DNA of 7,802 nt from Alphaproteobacteria bacterium (GTDB lineage Bacteria; Pseudomonadota; Alphaproteobacteria; Sneathiellales; Sneathiellaceae): positions 1 to 7,802 of the forward strand of contig SBHH01000030.1 of assembly GCA_006226265.1 (NCBI GenBank), given 5' to 3'. Each line of letters begins with the position of its first letter. Within the stretch, counting starts at the first letter, position 1. This document shows positions 1-6,690 of this stretch, piece by piece. The notes under the pieces were generated by a model. The model worked only from the letters and a program-made list of their open reading frames with translations. It was not told the origin of the DNA and searched no databases. The position numbers and the translations under genes are program-made.

Positions 1-222
1 TATCATTCGCTGCTCGGGCGCGGCTATCAGCCCGCGGGGCAGGGCTATGGCCCCGTATCGCAGGGCGTGGTCCGCTTGCGCGCCGAGGATAATGAAAATT
101 ACGAGGAATATCACGACAGTGCAGGCGAGGCCGAATTCCGCCGCCGGATTTCACTCGCCACGCCGGAAACCTCGGACCGGCTGATCGATGATCATCATGC
201 CGGAAGGGGATGGCGGAAATAA
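1..222 (+). CDS. C-terminal end of an unrecognised protein (5' part outside window)
   Basis: Frame 1 is open from the first base to a TAA at 220-222, giving 73 residues of a protein that begins upstream. The visible part starts with a Gly/Gln/Tyr-rich stretch (LLGRGYQPAGQGYGPVSQG), continues with an acidic Asn/Glu/Tyr segment (AEDNENYEEYHD) and ends in a charged, His- and Arg-containing tail. I see no membrane segment, cysteine or catalytic motif, and I do not recognise a family. The mixed charged composition suggests a soluble or flexible tail. It is GC-rich like the other genes here and unlike the AT-rich gap that follows. No convincing intrinsic terminator follows the stop codon. That it is coding is likely from the open frame and composition; function is unknown. 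Confidence 0.6.
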   Translation, partial: YHSLLGRGYQPAGQGYGPVSQGVVRLRAEDNENYEEYHDSAGEAEFRRRISLATPETSDRLIDDHHAGRGWRK

Positions 223-335
223 CGGTAAAGTTCGATTTTTCATTTATAATAAAAGCTAAAATTTTCGGATAATTTTACTAATATAAGGTTTTATTATTAA
301 CAAAAATAGTTAATGTTGCGGAAATATCATATATT

Positions 336-370
336 TATGGTTAATATTTGCAAAATAGAAATTAACCATA
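336..370. repeat. Perfect 10-bp inverted repeat, operator-like
   Basis: TATGGTTAAT (336-345) and ATTAACCATA (361-370) are exact reverse complements separated by 15 bases. Each arm contains TTAACCAT, one on each strand. That word resembles a half-site of the alphaproteobacterial cell-cycle regulator CtrA (consensus TTAA-N7-TTAA), but spacing and orientation differ from the consensus. The right arm falls between the -35 and -10 of a possible promoter at 348-376, as an operator might. The repeat is directly visible; binding by any regulator is inference. An RNA hairpin role is less likely given the AT content and long loop. Confidence 0.5.
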
Positions 371-376
371 TTTAAA
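348..376 (+). promoter_or_regulatory. Possible sigma70-type promoter for the VPLPA-CTERM gene
   Basis: TTGCAA (348-353) and TTTAAA (371-376) are separated by 17 bases, and each matches four of six consensus positions. This would leave a leader of roughly 100 nt before the ATG at 482. In such AT-rich sequence chance matches are frequent, so this is only a candidate. Confidence 0.25.
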
Positions 377-481
377 GGTCAGGTAAGGCTGGATTTATCT
401 AAAATTTTATCTTATCACCATTCTCATTGATTGATTATTTGCATGACAGGAATTTTTCCGCGTTTGGTTTAGGAGTGGATT

Positions 482-1177
482 ATGCGTATTAAAAATATCA
501 AAACCGCACTGGCAGCTGCTGGTCTCGCTGCCCTGATGGCTTCCCCCGCTGCGGCCTCCGGCGTCAACCTTCTCACCAACGGCGGATTTGAATCCGATAC
601 CGGTCTCACGAATGGCGGCTGGAACGTCTATACGGCCATCGACGGCTGGACCCGCACCACGGGCCGCGGCATCGAAGTGCAGAACGGCAATATTGGCGGC
701 GCCCTTCCCTTTGAGGGCAACCAGAAGGTCGAGCTCGACAGCCATAACCTTTCCGGTGGCGCGGCCAACGACAACAGCAACTCCGGCATGACCCAGACCG
801 TTACCCTGGGCCCGGGCCGTTATGAGTTTTCCTTCGCCTATCTTGGCCGGACCGAGGATATCGGCACCAACGGCATCGGCTACAGCCTGGTCAACCTGAC
901 CGCTGATCCGGACCAGGACATCCTGAACACCAATGTTACGGGGGTTCGGTCCGACGACTGGCAGATTTTCAGCTTCCTCTTCAACCTGGATGAGGCAACC
1001 GATCTCGGTGTCAATTTCTGGGCCAAGGGCACGGAAGACACTTTCGGCGGCTATCTTGATGATATCCGGATTTCCGCCGTCCCGCTTCCTGCTGCTCTCC
1101 CGCTCTATGGGGCCGGTCTCGCCGCCATGGGCCTGATGGGCTGGCGCCGCAAGCGGAAAGCCGCTCTGGAAGCGTAA
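482..1177 (+). CDS. Secreted VPLPA-CTERM sorting domain protein
   Basis: This 231-residue exported protein has three parts. Residues 1-26 form a signal peptide: basic start (MRIKNIK), an Ala/Leu core, and a likely cleavage near SPAAAS. Residues about 28-198 form a beta-rich domain starting NLLTNGGFESDT and ending GGYLDDIRIS, a pattern typical of galactose-binding-like or DUF642-like folds in CTERM proteins. The C-terminus carries VPLPA (200-204), a hydrophobic segment (205-220) and a basic tail (RRKRK, 222-226), the complete tripartite VPLPA-CTERM signal. In known systems this tail is recognised by an exosortase and the protein is released to the surface or exopolysaccharide matrix. There is no cysteine. 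The start is supported by AGGAG at 471-475, six bases upstream. The gene is monocistronic, with an intrinsic terminator just downstream. No exosortase is in the window, so the processing enzyme must be elsewhere. The sorting class is confident; the ligand and role of the domain are unknown. Confidence 0.92.
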   Translation: MRIKNIKTALAAAGLAALMASPAAASGVNLLTNGGFESDTGLTNGGWNVYTAIDGWTRTTGRGIEVQNGNIGGALPFEGNQKVELDSHNLSGGAANDNSNSGMTQTVTLGPGRYEFSFAYLGRTEDIGTNGIGYSLVNLTADPDQDILNTNVTGVRSDDWQIFSFLFNLDEATDLGVNFWAKGTEDTFGGYLDDIRISAVPLPAALPLYGAGLAAMGLMGWRRKRKAALEA

Positions 1178-1200
1178 GCTTTTCGAAATCAAACATTCAA

Positions 1201-1228
1201 AACGGCGCTCTTCGGGGCGCCGTTTTTT
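1201..1228 (+). terminator. Intrinsic terminator after the VPLPA-CTERM gene
   Basis: A 10-bp stem (1201-1210 with 1215-1224, one T-G wobble) closes a TTCG tetraloop at 1211-1214 and runs into six T residues (1223-1228). The C(UUCG)G loop is unusually stable. It lies 23 bases past the stop codon and separates this gene from the acyl-CoA synthetase gene. Confidence 0.93.
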
Positions 1229-1261
1229 ATGGCTCTATTGCAGGGATTGTGGGGGAAGTCC

Positions 1262-1290
1262 TTTACCTTGCATCAAAATTCTCTGATACT
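1262..1290 (+). promoter_or_regulatory. Possible promoter for the acyl-CoA synthetase gene
   Basis: TTTACC (1262-1267) and GATACT (1285-1290) are 17 bases apart, and each matches four of six sigma70 consensus positions. The site lies downstream of the preceding terminator and would give a leader of about 20 nt containing the ribosome binding site AGGGAG (1305-1310). Independent transcription is expected because of the terminator; the exact promoter is uncertain. Confidence 0.3.
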
Positions 1291-1316
1291 TCCGGAAAAC
1301 GAACAGGGAGCAGGGA

Positions 1317-2876
1317 ATGTATATCTCACAGTTACTGACGCGCGCCGTCCAGACGAAGCGCGACGCGATGGCCACCATCTGCGCGGGCCGCGAACATACC
1401 TACGCCGAATTTGCCGTCCGGGTGCAGCGCTTCGCGGGCGCGCTAAGGGGGCTTGGCATCGGGAATGGGGAGCGCGCCGCGATCCTCGCGCTTAATTCCG
1501 ACCGCTATCTTGAATTTTACTACGCGGTGCCTTGGGCGGGCGGGGTGTTCGTGCCCGTGAACACGCGCCTTGCGATCCCGGAATTTGCCTATTGGCTGAA
1601 TGATTCCGGATCGGAAGTCCTGCTGGTCGATGACCAGTTCGCGCCCGCCGTGCCGGAACTTCGAAAGCTCGTCAGCAGCCTGCGCGAAGTCATCTATATC
1701 GGCGATGGCGCAACGCCGGAGGGCATGCTGAATTACGAGGAACTGGTTGCCGCAAACGAACCCGTCGCGGATGCGGGGCGCGGCAACGATGACCTCGCCG
1801 GGCTTTTTTATACCGGCGGCACGACCGGGGTCTCGAAGGGCGTGATGCTGAGCCACAGCAATTTCATCGTCAATACGCTGAACGCCATGCCCTGTTTCAA
1901 TTTCAAGGAAAATTCCCGCTGGCTGCATGTTGCGCCGATGTTCCATATCGCCGATGGCGCGGCCGTCTTCGGCGCGACCATGGGACTTGGCGCCCATGTC
2001 TTCATTCCGGGCTTCACGCCCAAGGGCACGATGGAGGCAATCGAGAAATTCAGGATCACCAATACGCTGCTGGTTCCGACCATGGTCAATATGGTGGTAA
2101 ATGATCCGTCCGTCTCCGACTATGATCTTTCCAGCCTTGAAGATATCATCTATGGCGCGTCGCCGATGCCGGAAGCGGTGATTGTGAAGGCGCTCGACGT
2201 TCTGCCGGGGTGCGGCTTCACCCATGCCTACGGGCAGACGGAATGCGCGCCGCTCGTGACCTTCACGGGCCCCGAATTCCACGTGCTGGACGGGCCGAAT
2301 GCCGGGCGGTTCAAATCGGCCGGGCGGCCCGTCTATGCGGTCGATGTGCGCATTTGCGATGCCGAGGATAACGAGGTGCCTTATGGCACGGTCGGGGAGG
2401 TTTGCGTGCGCGGCGCGAATGTTATGCTGGGATACTGGAACAAGCCCGAACAGACGGCGGAAGCGTTGCGGGGCGGCTGGATGCATTCCGGCGACGGCGG
2501 CTATATGGATGAGCAGGGCTTTGTCTATATCGTCGACCGGGTAAAGGACATGATCATCTCAGGCGGGGAGAATATCTATTCCGCCGAGGTTGAGAACGCG
2601 GTTTATCAACATCCGTCGGTCGCCGAATGCGCGGTGATCGGGGTTCCGCATGAAAAATGGGGGGAGGCCGTGCATGCCATCGTCCGCCTGCATGACGGAA
2701 AATCCGCGACGGAAGAAGACATCATGACCCATAGCCATACCCTCATCGCCGGCTTCAAATGCCCGCGCTCCGTCACCTTTGTAAACGATCCCTTGCCGCT
2801 CTCGGGTGCCGGGAAAATCCTCAAGACGGAACTTCGCAAACCCTATTGGGAAGGGCGCGAAAAGCAGGTCAGCTAG
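1317..2876 (+). CDS. Acyl-CoA synthetase (class I adenylate-forming, AMP-binding family)
   Basis: This 519-residue enzyme should activate a carboxylic acid in two steps, first to an acyl-adenylate with ATP and then to an acyl-CoA, in the cytoplasm. All core motifs are present: the phosphate-binding loop YTGGTTGVSKG (165-175), the adenine-site motif YGQTE (305-309), SGDGG with the ribose-binding Asp393, the hinge region with Arg408 (VDRVKD), the CoA-associated loop GGENIYSAEVE (416-426), and the catalytic Lys500 in LSGAGK. Length is normal for fatty-acid or aryl-acid CoA ligases, and no N-terminal carrier or signal domain exists. The start is supported by AGGGAG six bases upstream. The substrate cannot be told from motifs; a medium/long-chain fatty acid or an aromatic acid are both possible. 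The gene stands alone after a terminator, without beta-oxidation genes nearby. Its 3' end overlaps the convergent minus-strand gene by 8 bp. Confidence 0.93.
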   Translation: MYISQLLTRAVQTKRDAMATICAGREHTYAEFAVRVQRFAGALRGLGIGNGERAAILALNSDRYLEFYYAVPWAGGVFVPVNTRLAIPEFAYWLNDSGSEVLLVDDQFAPAVPELRKLVSSLREVIYIGDGATPEGMLNYEELVAANEPVADAGRGNDDLAGLFYTGGTTGVSKGVMLSHSNFIVNTLNAMPCFNFKENSRWLHVAPMFHIADGAAVFGATMGLGAHVFIPGFTPKGTMEAIEKFRITNTLLVPTMVNMVVNDPSVSDYDLSSLEDIIYGASPMPEAVIVKALDVLPGCGFTHAYGQTECAPLVTFTGPEFHVLDGPNAGRFKSAGRPVYAVDVRICDAEDNEVPYGTVGEVCVRGANVMLGYWNKPEQTAEALRGGWMHSGDGGYMDEQGFVYIVDRVKDMIISGGENIYSAEVENAVYQHPSVAECAVIGVPHEKWGEAVHAIVRLHDGKSATEEDIMTHSHTLIAGFKCPRSVTFVNDPLPLSGAGKILKTELRKPYWEGREKQVS

Positions 2877-4593
2877 CCTTATGCCCCGTCGTCTGCACCG
2901 CGTCCGAGGTCGTGCCGCGATGGTGCAGGCTGCAATCGCGGATTTCGACCCGGCGGCGCGGACCATTGGAATTCCCGTTCTCGCCCTTCGCGACCATATA
3001 GAGGGCGGAGCGTTCAAGCCCTGCGCGCAGCATCAGCGCCTCCACCCCTTCGGCCCGCTTCCGCGACAGAAGGTAATTGTCGAAGGAGGCGCCGCTCGGG
3101 TCAGAATGGCCGGAAATGACGATGAAGCGGCTTCCCGCCTCGCCATATTCATAAGCGAGGCGGCGGATTTTATCGGCGATGGCGGCATCATAGACCCTTA
3201 TCTCGCCGGAGCCGAAGCCGACCACAAGGTCGGGCTTCGTCGCCCAGCAATAGGCGGGAACGGTGCTGACGATCCGGCTCGTATGATCGCGTTCGACCTC
3301 TTTCAGGGACTGGGCGATCCGGCCAAGCCCGCTTTCCAGGCTTTTGAACTCGGCGCTTGAGGCATCGGCCCGCGCCTCCAGAAGCGCGAGTTTTCTGGCA
3401 AGCGGGGCGAGATCAACCGCTTTGCCCTTGGCCTGCATTTCCTCAAGGCGACGGATCGACTGGCCATGCTCCTTCGCGACGGCCTCGATCAGTGCCAGCT
3501 TGTCGGTGATTTCTGCGAAACCGCCATCGTCGGCAAGGCCGGTCCCGCTCATTGCGGGCTGGTTGAACAGGGGGCCGAGATTGTCCGTTGGAACGGCGAA
3601 GGGCAGGCGGGTCTTGCCGTTGAAGAAAAGCCCAAAACGGCTGGTCGCGCCGAGATAGAGGACGGGCGTCACCGCGGACCCTTTTTTAAGGAGCACGACC
3701 GGGAAATTGAAGAAACCACTCATGCTTTCGGAGAATTTGCCGGCGATGCTCACATCGTCCGGCTGGTTATCGAGGCCATCCTGGCAGAGGCTGGAGATAT
3801 TGAGGCCGGGATAGAGGCTTGCCGCGTTCGCCAGGGGTGGCACTTCCCCCTTGCCTGCGGCCTTGGTCAGGCAGGTGCGCATGTCCCGCGCATCATGGCC
3901 CGCATAAATCACCGATCCGGCCGAGGTGAGGGCGAGCAGGAGCAGGGTAACGAAAAAGCGGTGATTGTTGAAGGTTGCGACGGCGACGAACCGCTGATAG
4001 AAGCGGCTCGCCATTTGCCGGGGATCGGGACCGGACATTGGCGTGAAGTTCCGCTTGTGATGCAGGAGGCGGCGCACCAGATGCTCGCGTCCGACCAGAA
4101 GCTGCGAGGGATGGCTGCGGTTCCGCTTCGGCAGCAGCACGACGAACATATGCAGGAAATTGAGCGCGAAAATGCCGAGGCTGAGGCCGATGATCTTCAT
4201 CCGCGTTTTGAATTTCAGATGCTTGTGCGAGGTGATGAGGATCATCCGCACGAGCAGCCAGATGCCGAAGACGAGCGCAATGAGAACCGCATAGGCGATC
4301 CAGATCTTGAGGACCACGACGATCAGCATTCCGCCGATGCGGAACATGCTGATGAAAAAGTCGGGAAGCCCGGCATATTTCAGATAATTGAGATCGAACA
4401 CGCCATAGACGAGCGTCTGGAAGAAGAGCCCGAACAGGAAGAAATAGCAAAGCAGCAGCGTCGTCAGAAAGGGCACCAGCAGGGCGAGGTTATAGGTCCG
4501 GTTGACCCGCATATGCACCTCGCAAAAGATCTCGTCATCGAGCGCCCTGTTCCGGCAGCGCCGCCCGGCGCGGGTTGTTCCTTCGCATTGCAT
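2869..4593 (-). CDS. Polytopic membrane protein with N-terminal Cys/His motif, coiled coil and C-terminal OmpA-like domain
   Basis: This 574-residue protein appears to link the inner membrane to peptidoglycan. Residues 3-27 hold Cys3, Cys13, Cys24 and His27 in the spacing CxxxTxxGxxC-x10-CxxH, a small zinc-finger-like motif found on otherwise unrelated bacterial and phage proteins. Hydrophobic segments follow at about 36-59, 80-118 (long enough for two helices), 134-155 and 212-231. Residues 156-211 are strongly basic. After the last helix comes a region with Cys241 and Cys270, then a probable coiled coil (about 362-435). The OmpA-like domain (about 455-552) contains GHSDPSG and NYLLSRKRAEGV; Asp498 and Arg513 sit at the positions that contact diaminopimelate in OmpA/Pal-type domains. 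A final Ser/Thr/His-rich tail of about 20 residues follows. The ATG at 4593 has GAAGGGG about 10 bases upstream and retains Cys3. The OmpA call is firm; the role of the N-terminus is unknown. Confidence 0.88.
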   Translation of the reverse strand: MQCEGTTRAGRRCRNRALDDEIFCEVHMRVNRTYNLALLVPFLTTLLLCYFFLFGLFFQTLVYGVFDLNYLKYAGLPDFFISMFRIGGMLIVVVLKIWIAYAVLIALVFGIWLLVRMILITSHKHLKFKTRMKIIGLSLGIFALNFLHMFVVLLPKRNRSHPSQLLVGREHLVRRLLHHKRNFTPMSGPDPRQMASRFYQRFVAVATFNNHRFFVTLLLLALTSAGSVIYAGHDARDMRTCLTKAAGKGEVPPLANAASLYPGLNISSLCQDGLDNQPDDVSIAGKFSESMSGFFNFPVVLLKKGSAVTPVLYLGATSRFGLFFNGKTRLPFAVPTDNLGPLFNQPAMSGTGLADDGGFAEITDKLALIEAVAKEHGQSIRRLEEMQAKGKAVDLAPLARKLALLEARADASSAEFKSLESGLGRIAQSLKEVERDHTSRIVSTVPAYCWATKPDLVVGFGSGEIRVYDAAIADKIRRLAYEYGEAGSRFIVISGHSDPSGASFDNYLLSRKRAEGVEALMLRAGLERSALYMVAKGENGNSNGPRRRVEIRDCSLHHRGTTSDAVQTTGHKAS

Positions 4594-4635
4594 CCTGTGG
4601 TGTCCCCTTCAAATTCATGATTTTGCAAATTAAAA

Positions 4636-4664
4636 ATAGTAAATGTATTTTTTAATACAAGCAA
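4636..4664 (-). promoter_or_regulatory. Candidate promoter for the OmpA-like gene
   Basis: Read on the minus strand, TTGCTT (4664-4659) and TACTAT (4641-4636) are 17 bases apart, matching three and four of six consensus positions. Transcription would begin near 4629 and leave a leader of about 36 nt before the ATG at 4593. A palindrome occupies the spacer, which strengthens the case for a regulated promoter but does not prove it. Confidence 0.4.
4644..4659. repeat. 16-bp palindrome TGTATT-N4-AATACA
   Basis: TGTATT (4644-4649) and AATACA (4654-4659) are exact reverse complements around a TTTT centre. The element fills almost the whole spacer of the candidate minus-strand promoter, the usual place for a repressor operator. 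It could also form a weak AT hairpin. The symmetry is visible; the function is inferred. Confidence 0.5.
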
Positions 4665-4719
4665 AAGTAGATATTGAAAGAAATTTTCATATGGCGGAGC
4701 GGGAAAGCCGGGCGTATGC

Positions 4720-4748
4720 TTGTTCCGGATTGCAGATCGTACTAACTA
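4720..4748 (+). promoter_or_regulatory. Weak candidate promoter for ilvD
   Basis: TTGTTC (4720-4725) and TAACTA (4743-4748) are separated by 17 bases. The TTG and the TA of the -10 fit the consensus, but the remaining positions are poor. It is the best-placed candidate upstream of ilvD and would give a leader of about 55-60 nt that includes the hairpin at 4769-4791. Confidence 0.25.
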
Positions 4749-4768
4749 GATGACAGGCGAATAATCAT

Positions 4769-4791
4769 TCCGGCCCGAAAATGAGGCCGGA
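4769..4791 (+). other. Leader hairpin upstream of ilvD
   Basis: TCCGGCC (4769-4775) pairs exactly with GGCCGGA (4785-4791) around a 9-base loop. It lies 21 bases before the ilvD start codon and about 10 bases before the ribosome binding region (GAAGAG, 4801-4806). No T-run follows, so it is not an intrinsic terminator, and no leader peptide rich in Ile, Val or Leu codons precedes it. It may affect translation initiation or mRNA stability, or may be incidental. Confidence 0.4.
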
Positions 4792-4812
4792 TTTCCGAAA
4801 GAAGAGTAAGAC

Positions 4813-6666
4813 ATGCCCCGATACAGATCACGAACCACGACCCAAGGACGAAACATGGCGGGCGCCCGTGCGCTCTGGCGCGCCACCGGCATGACGGATG
4901 GCGATTTCCAGAAGCCGATTATCGCCATTGCCAATTCCTTTACCCAGTTCGTACCGGGCCATGTGCATCTTAAAGACCTGGGTCAGCTGGTTGCACGCGA
5001 GATCGAGAAGTGCGGTGGCGTGGCGAAGGAGTTTAACACCATCGCCGTCGATGACGGTATCGCCATGGGCCATGACGGCATGCTCTACAGCCTGCCATCG
5101 CGCGAGGTGATTGCCGATGCCGTGGAATATATGGTCAACGGCCATTGCGCCGATGCGCTGGTCTGCATTTCCAACTGCGACAAGATCACGCCCGGCATGC
5201 TGATGGCGACGATGCGGCTCAATATTCCGACGGTTTTCGTCTCCGGCGGCCCGATGGAGGCCGGGAAGGGCATGGCCGACGGCAAGGAAATTGGCCTCGA
5301 TCTCATCGACGCGATGATCCAGGCGGGCGATCCCAATGTCACAGATGCGCAAGTGGAGGAGGTTGAACGCTCTGCCTGTCCGACCTGTGGTTCCTGTTCG
5401 GGCATGTTCACGGCCAATTCCATGAACTGCCTGACGGAGGCTCTGGGCCTCGCGCTCCCCGGGAACGGTTCCATGCTTGCGACCCATGCGGATCGTAAGC
5501 AGCTCTTCCTCGATGCGGCGCGCACCATTGTCGATATCACCCGCCGCCATTACGAGATGGATGAAGAGGGACTGCTCCCCCGCGACGTCGCCTCTTTCAA
5601 GTCATTTGAAAATGCCATGTCGCTCGATATCGCGATGGGCGGTTCGACCAACACGGTGCTCCATCTTCTCGCCGCCGCCGAGGAAGGGGAGATCGGGTTT
5701 ACGATGGAGGATATCGACCGGCTGAGCCGCGGCGTGCCGAACCTCTGCAAGGTCGCGCCGAGCACGCAGAAATATCATATGGAGGATGTGCATCGCGCCG
5801 GCGGGATCATGGCGCTCCTCGGTGAATTGTCACGCGCCGGCCTGATGCATGACGATGTGCCGATGGTGCATTCGCCGACTTTGGCGGAAGCGATCGAGCT
5901 TTGGGACGTGATGAAAAGCCGCAGCAACACGGTGCAGGAATTTTACCGCGCAGGCCCCGGCGGCGTCCGGACAACCGAGGCTTTCAGCCAGCAAAAGCGC
6001 TATCCGAGCCTCGATACGGACCGCGAAAACGGCTGTATCCGCTCGAAGGAACACGCCTATTCGCAGGATGGCGGCCTCGCCGTGCTCTACGGGAATATTG
6101 CGCTGGATGGTTGTATCGTGAAGACAGCGGGCGTCGATGAAAGCATCCTGAAATTCTCAGGGCCTGCGCGCGTCTTCGAAAGTCAGGACGCGGCGGTTGA
6201 GGCCATTCTCGGCGACAAGGTCAAGGCGGGCGATGTGGTCATCATCGTCTTCGAAGGGCCGAAAGGCGGCCCCGGCATGCAGGAAATGCTCTATCCGACC
6301 TCGTACTTGAAATCGAAAGGCCTCGGCAAGCAATGCGCATTGCTCACCGACGGCCGTTTCTCGGGCGGGACCTCGGGTCTCTCCATCGGTCATGCCTCGC
6401 CGGAGGCGGCGGAGGGCGGCGCCATTGGTTTGATTGAGGAAAATGACATCATCGAGATCGATATCCCGAACCGGACCATCAATCTAAAAATCTCCGATGC
6501 GGAACTTGCGGAGCGCCGCGCGAAAATGGACGCGAAGGGCGATGCCGCCTGGAAGCCGACGAAACCGCGCGCGCGGAAAGTCTCCAAGGCGCTTAAAGCC
6601 TACGGCATGCTGGCGACCAGCGCCGCCCGCGGCGCGGTCCGCGATCTCGATCAGCTGACCCGCTGA
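4813..6666 (+). CDS. ilvD: Dihydroxy-acid dehydratase
   Basis: This cytoplasmic iron-sulfur enzyme dehydrates 2,3-dihydroxy-isovalerate and 2,3-dihydroxy-3-methylvalerate to the 2-keto acids that lead to valine, isoleucine, leucine and pantothenate. Its 617 residues match the usual length of the E. coli-type enzyme (616), and recalled similarity to that protein is high throughout. Visible motifs are [12 protein letters not shown] with metal-binding Asp81, [11 protein letters not shown] with Cys122, Asp123 and Lys124, [12 protein letters not shown] with Cys195, and [20 protein letters not shown] (511-530) with the conserved Ser517. The region at PGHVHL (48-53) lacks the extra Cys found in plant-type [2Fe-2S] homologues, as expected for the E. 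coli-type, oxygen-sensitive [4Fe-4S] group. The ATG at 4813 is preceded by GAAGAG. No other ilv or leu gene is adjacent, and a strong terminator follows, so it is probably monocistronic. No truncation or missing key residue is seen. Confidence 0.98.
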   Translation: MPRYRSRTTTQGRNMAGARALWRATGMTDGDFQKPIIAIANSFTQFVPGHVHLKDLGQLVAREIEKCGGVAKEFNTIAVDDGIAMGHDGMLYSLPSREVIADAVEYMVNGHCADALVCISNCDKITPGMLMATMRLNIPTVFVSGGPMEAGKGMADGKEIGLDLIDAMIQAGDPNVTDAQVEEVERSACPTCGSCSGMFTANSMNCLTEALGLALPGNGSMLATHADRKQLFLDAARTIVDITRRHYEMDEEGLLPRDVASFKSFENAMSLDIAMGGSTNTVLHLLAAAEEGEIGFTMEDIDRLSRGVPNLCKVAPSTQKYHMEDVHRAGGIMALLGELSRAGLMHDDVPMVHSPTLAEAIELWDVMKSRSNTVQEFYRAGPGGVRTTEAFSQQKRYPSLDTDRENGCIRSKEHAYSQDGGLAVLYGNIALDGCIVKTAGVDESILKFSGPARVFESQDAAVEAILGDKVKAGDVVIIVFEGPKGGPGMQEMLYPTSYLKSKGLGKQCALLTDGRFSGGTSGLSIGHASPEAAEGGAIGLIEENDIIEIDIPNRTINLKISDAELAERRAKMDAKGDAAWKPTKPRARKVSKALKAYGMLATSAARGAVRDLDQLTR

Positions 6667-6690
6667 CCGAACTCAAAAATATTAAAGCGA

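Larger units (their letters stand above)
223..481. other. AT-rich intergenic region with TTAA-type repeats, upstream of the VPLPA-CTERM gene
   Basis: This 259-bp gap is very AT-rich compared with the genes on both sides. It holds no open frame of note. It contains several TTAA words, some arranged as inverted repeats: TTAAC at 297-301 facing GTTAA at 309-313, and a perfect 10-bp pair at 336-345 and 361-370. A possible promoter lies at 348-376. The ribosome binding site AGGAG of the next gene is at 471-475. The composition and repeats suggest a regulatory region, but no factor can be assigned with certainty. Confidence 0.6.
4594..4812. promoter_or_regulatory. Divergent intergenic region between the OmpA-like gene and ilvD
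   Basis: This 219-bp gap separates two divergently transcribed genes. The half near the OmpA-like gene (about 4620-4690) is very AT-rich and contains a palindrome and a candidate minus-strand promoter. The half near ilvD is more GC-rich and contains a candidate plus-strand promoter and a leader hairpin. TTTTGC (4621-4626) and GCAAAA (4661-4666) form an additional outer inverted pair around the palindrome. No ORF of note lies here. Confidence 0.7.

Noticed and set aside
338..352. Sigma54-like site TGG...TTGCA, as found upstream of many PEP-CTERM genes
   Set aside because: The GG and GC are separated by 9 bases rather than the required 10, and the rest of the -24 element does not match.
407..1192. 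A 261-codon minus-strand open frame opposite the VPLPA-CTERM gene
   Set aside because: The plus strand has a ribosome binding site, signal peptide and complete sorting tail, followed by a terminator. The minus frame has none of these.
1443..2486. A 347-codon minus-strand open frame opposite the acyl-CoA synthetase
   Set aside because: The product is rich in Arg, His and Ile without domains. The plus strand carries all AMP-binding motifs, so this is a shadow.
3466..4620. A 384-codon plus-strand open frame opposite the OmpA-like gene
   Set aside because: Its product is very rich in Glu, His, Asp and Gln with no recognisable domain, as expected from the antisense of a GC-biased gene. The minus-strand frame has membrane helices and an OmpA domain, so it is the real gene.
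4769..4791. Terminator or attenuator before ilvD
   Set aside because: The stem is not followed by a T-run and there is no leader peptide with clustered Ile, Val or Leu codons.
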